Shown here: positions 5,984 through 6,923 of the stretch, piece by piece
Position numbering within the stretch: position 1 is the stretch's first letter
Layout: each line of letters begins with the position of its first letter
From: an uncultured Ignavibacteriota bacterium
Lineage (GTDB): Bacteria > Bacteroidota > Ignavibacteria > UBA10030 > UBA8401
Length of the DNA: 6,923 nucleotides
Assembly (NCBI GenBank): GCA_903907305.1
Contig: CAIVNT010000446.1
Span: 1 to 6,923 of the forward strand
Direction: 5' to 3'
Notes under the pieces: model-generated
The model's database searches: none
Seen by the model: the letters and a program-made list of their open reading frames with translations, nothing else
Told to the model about the DNA's origin: nothing
Program-made: the position numbers and the translations under genes

Positions 5984-6923
5984 CTATTTAAGGAGCATCA
6001 TTCTTCTCGTTTCAACATTTGAACCTGTTCGGAGTGTAAAGAGATATATTCCGGACGCAAGCGAGGTACCGTCGAATTTCACCGAATACATGCCTGCGCT
6101 TTGTTCTTCACTCACAAGCGTTGCCGCTTCCCTGCCGAGCATATCATAGACCCTCAGCAACACTTTTCCGCGAGCCGGCAGCTGATACGAGATCGTCGTT
6201 GATGGATTGAACGGATTCGGGAAGTTCTGGGAAAGTGAGAACCTCTCTGGAATGACTGCAGTTACCGACTGCTGAACCGATGTCAATTTTGGCACCGAGA
6301 TCTTACGGACAGAATCCGAAACGATGAGAACAGCTGTTCCATATGCCGGGACAGTCATCGAAAAATTCGCTGCACCGCCGGTAAATGTGATCTGATACGT
6401 GGAATCGTTGTAGACATCATTCACATAATACGTTTTGCCGTCCGTCGGATTAGTGAACAGAATATTCGGTGAGCCGCTGATCGCAAGGTTCAATGTAATG
6501 GAGCGCGGCTGTTCGGCGACGTTCGCAAGCGTGACTGCATTCTCATCGGTGAATGGACGAAGGATACCATAGACTGCTCCATCGTTCGTTCCGATCCTCT
6601 GGAATGACTGCGTTGCGAATGCCGGAAATGTTCCGCGGATCCATGCAAGCCGCTGATAATGTTTCTGCAGCATTTGTCCGGGGAAATTCCAGTTGATGGT
6701 GCTGCGTGTTCGTTTCTCTTTCGATCCGCTGATGCCGTATCCGTATCCGATCTCCTGACCGTTCCAGATCATCGGAAATCCCGGGACGGAAAAGATCACC
6801 GAGGCCATCGGCTTGGTCCTGTTCATGGTCGTGAGCGTATCGTAGGTATAACTATTGGAATAATTGTATGTGATCCGATCCTCATCCTGCGATTCCATAA
6901 AACGCATATACATGGTCTTGGGT
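5984..6923 (-). CDS. GH13 alpha-amylase-type enzyme, C-terminal part, with T9SS sorting domain (5' end beyond window)
   Basis: C-terminal part (about 312 residues) of a secreted alpha-amylase-family hydrolase; the gene starts beyond 6923. The visible part begins at conserved region IV, FMESQDEDR (6901-6875), whose first Asp is the transition-state-stabilising residue of GH13. PGFPMIWNGQEIGYG follows and matches region VII. The usual His before the Asp is Gln here. After the barrel comes a beta-rich amylase C domain (about 6620-6310), a short linker, and a T9SS type-A sorting domain at the very end. The nucleophile and acid/base residues lie outside the window, so activity on starch is inferred from family. 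An internal ATG at 6913 falls just before region IV and is not a credible start. The enzyme should act outside the outer membrane and feed the exported GH57 enzyme and transporters downstream. Other GH13 activities, such as neopullulanase or a maltogenic enzyme, cannot be excluded. Confidence 0.9.
   Translation of the reverse strand, partial: PKTMYMRFMESQDEDRITYNYSNSYTYDTLTTMNRTKPMASVIFSVPGFPMIWNGQEIGYGYGISGSKEKRTRSTINWNFPGQMLQKHYQRLAWIRGTFPAFATQSFQRIGTNDGAVYGILRPFTDENAVTLANVAEQPRSITLNLAISGSPNILFTNPTDGKTYYVNDVYNDSTYQITFTGGAANFSMTVPAYGTAVLIVSDSVRKISVPKLTSVQQSVTAVIPERFSLSQNFPNPFNPSTTISYQLPARGKVLLRVYDMLGREAATLVSEEQSAGMYSVKFDGTSLASGIYLFTLRTGSNVETRRMMLLK
5987..6241 (-). other. T9SS type-A sorting domain of the amylase
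   Basis: The last 85 residues of the amylase form a Por/T9SS C-terminal sorting domain: FSLSQNFPNPFNPSTTISYQ, then VLLRVYDMLGREAATLV, then SAGMYSVKFDG, SGIYLFTLRTG and a final basic RRMMLLK. In known systems this domain directs passage across the outer membrane and is often removed with surface anchoring. It is the best taxonomic clue in the window. Confidence 0.93.

Noticed and set aside
5984..6913. Amylase fragment as a complete small gene starting at the ATG at 6913
   Set aside because: That ATG lies four codons before a core GH13 motif, and the frame stays open to the window edge, so the true start is outside the window.
1..6923. CRISPR arrays, tRNA or rRNA genes, insertion sequences, long repeats
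   Set aside because: Nothing of the kind was seen by eye. Nearly every base is inside five minus-strand genes, which leaves little room for them.

Overview
The window suggests a bacterium of the Bacteroidota/Chlorobiota (FCB) group, most like Ignavibacteria or a relative. The main reason is the first gene product, which ends in a type IX secretion (T9SS) type-A sorting domain of the style common in that group (NFPNPFNPST, then VYDMLGREAATLV, then SGIYLFTLRTG). Moderate GC content and mostly weak or absent Shine-Dalgarno sequences fit this. The species cannot be named from the sequence.

All real genes lie on the minus strand, so transcription runs from high to low coordinates. In order: (1) 6923-5984, the C-terminal part of a secreted GH13 alpha-amylase-type enzyme with a T9SS sorting domain; (2) 5952-3373, an exported GH57 amylopullulanase-like enzyme with an N-terminal CBM48-like and a C-terminal CBM20-like starch-binding module; (3) 3370-2087, an MFS sugar transporter of the SLC45/sucrose-maltose type; (4) 2085-847, a lipoprotein sugar-binding protein of an ABC importer; (5) 845-1, the MalF-type permease of that importer, cut by the window edge. 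Gaps are 31, 2, 1 and 1 nt. No non-coding stretch exceeds 31 nt, so the window is almost wholly coding and looks like one operon.

Together the genes read as an alpha-glucan (starch, glycogen or pullulan) utilisation operon. The GH13 enzyme would cut polymer at or outside the cell surface. The GH57 enzyme has a signal peptide but no sorting domain, so it would debranch or shorten oligosaccharides, probably in the periplasm. The products would enter the cytoplasm by an MFS carrier, an ABC importer, or both. No SusC/SusD pair, regulator or ABC ATPase is in the window. A MalG-type permease is expected just beyond position 1.

I found no RNA gene, CRISPR array, mobile element, terminator or recognisable promoter. 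I do not see a clearly undescribed system. The points most worth a second look are the two importer types in one operon, the two-module GH57 enzyme and its inferred separation from the T9SS-exported amylase, and a Gln in place of the usual His in GH13 conserved region IV.
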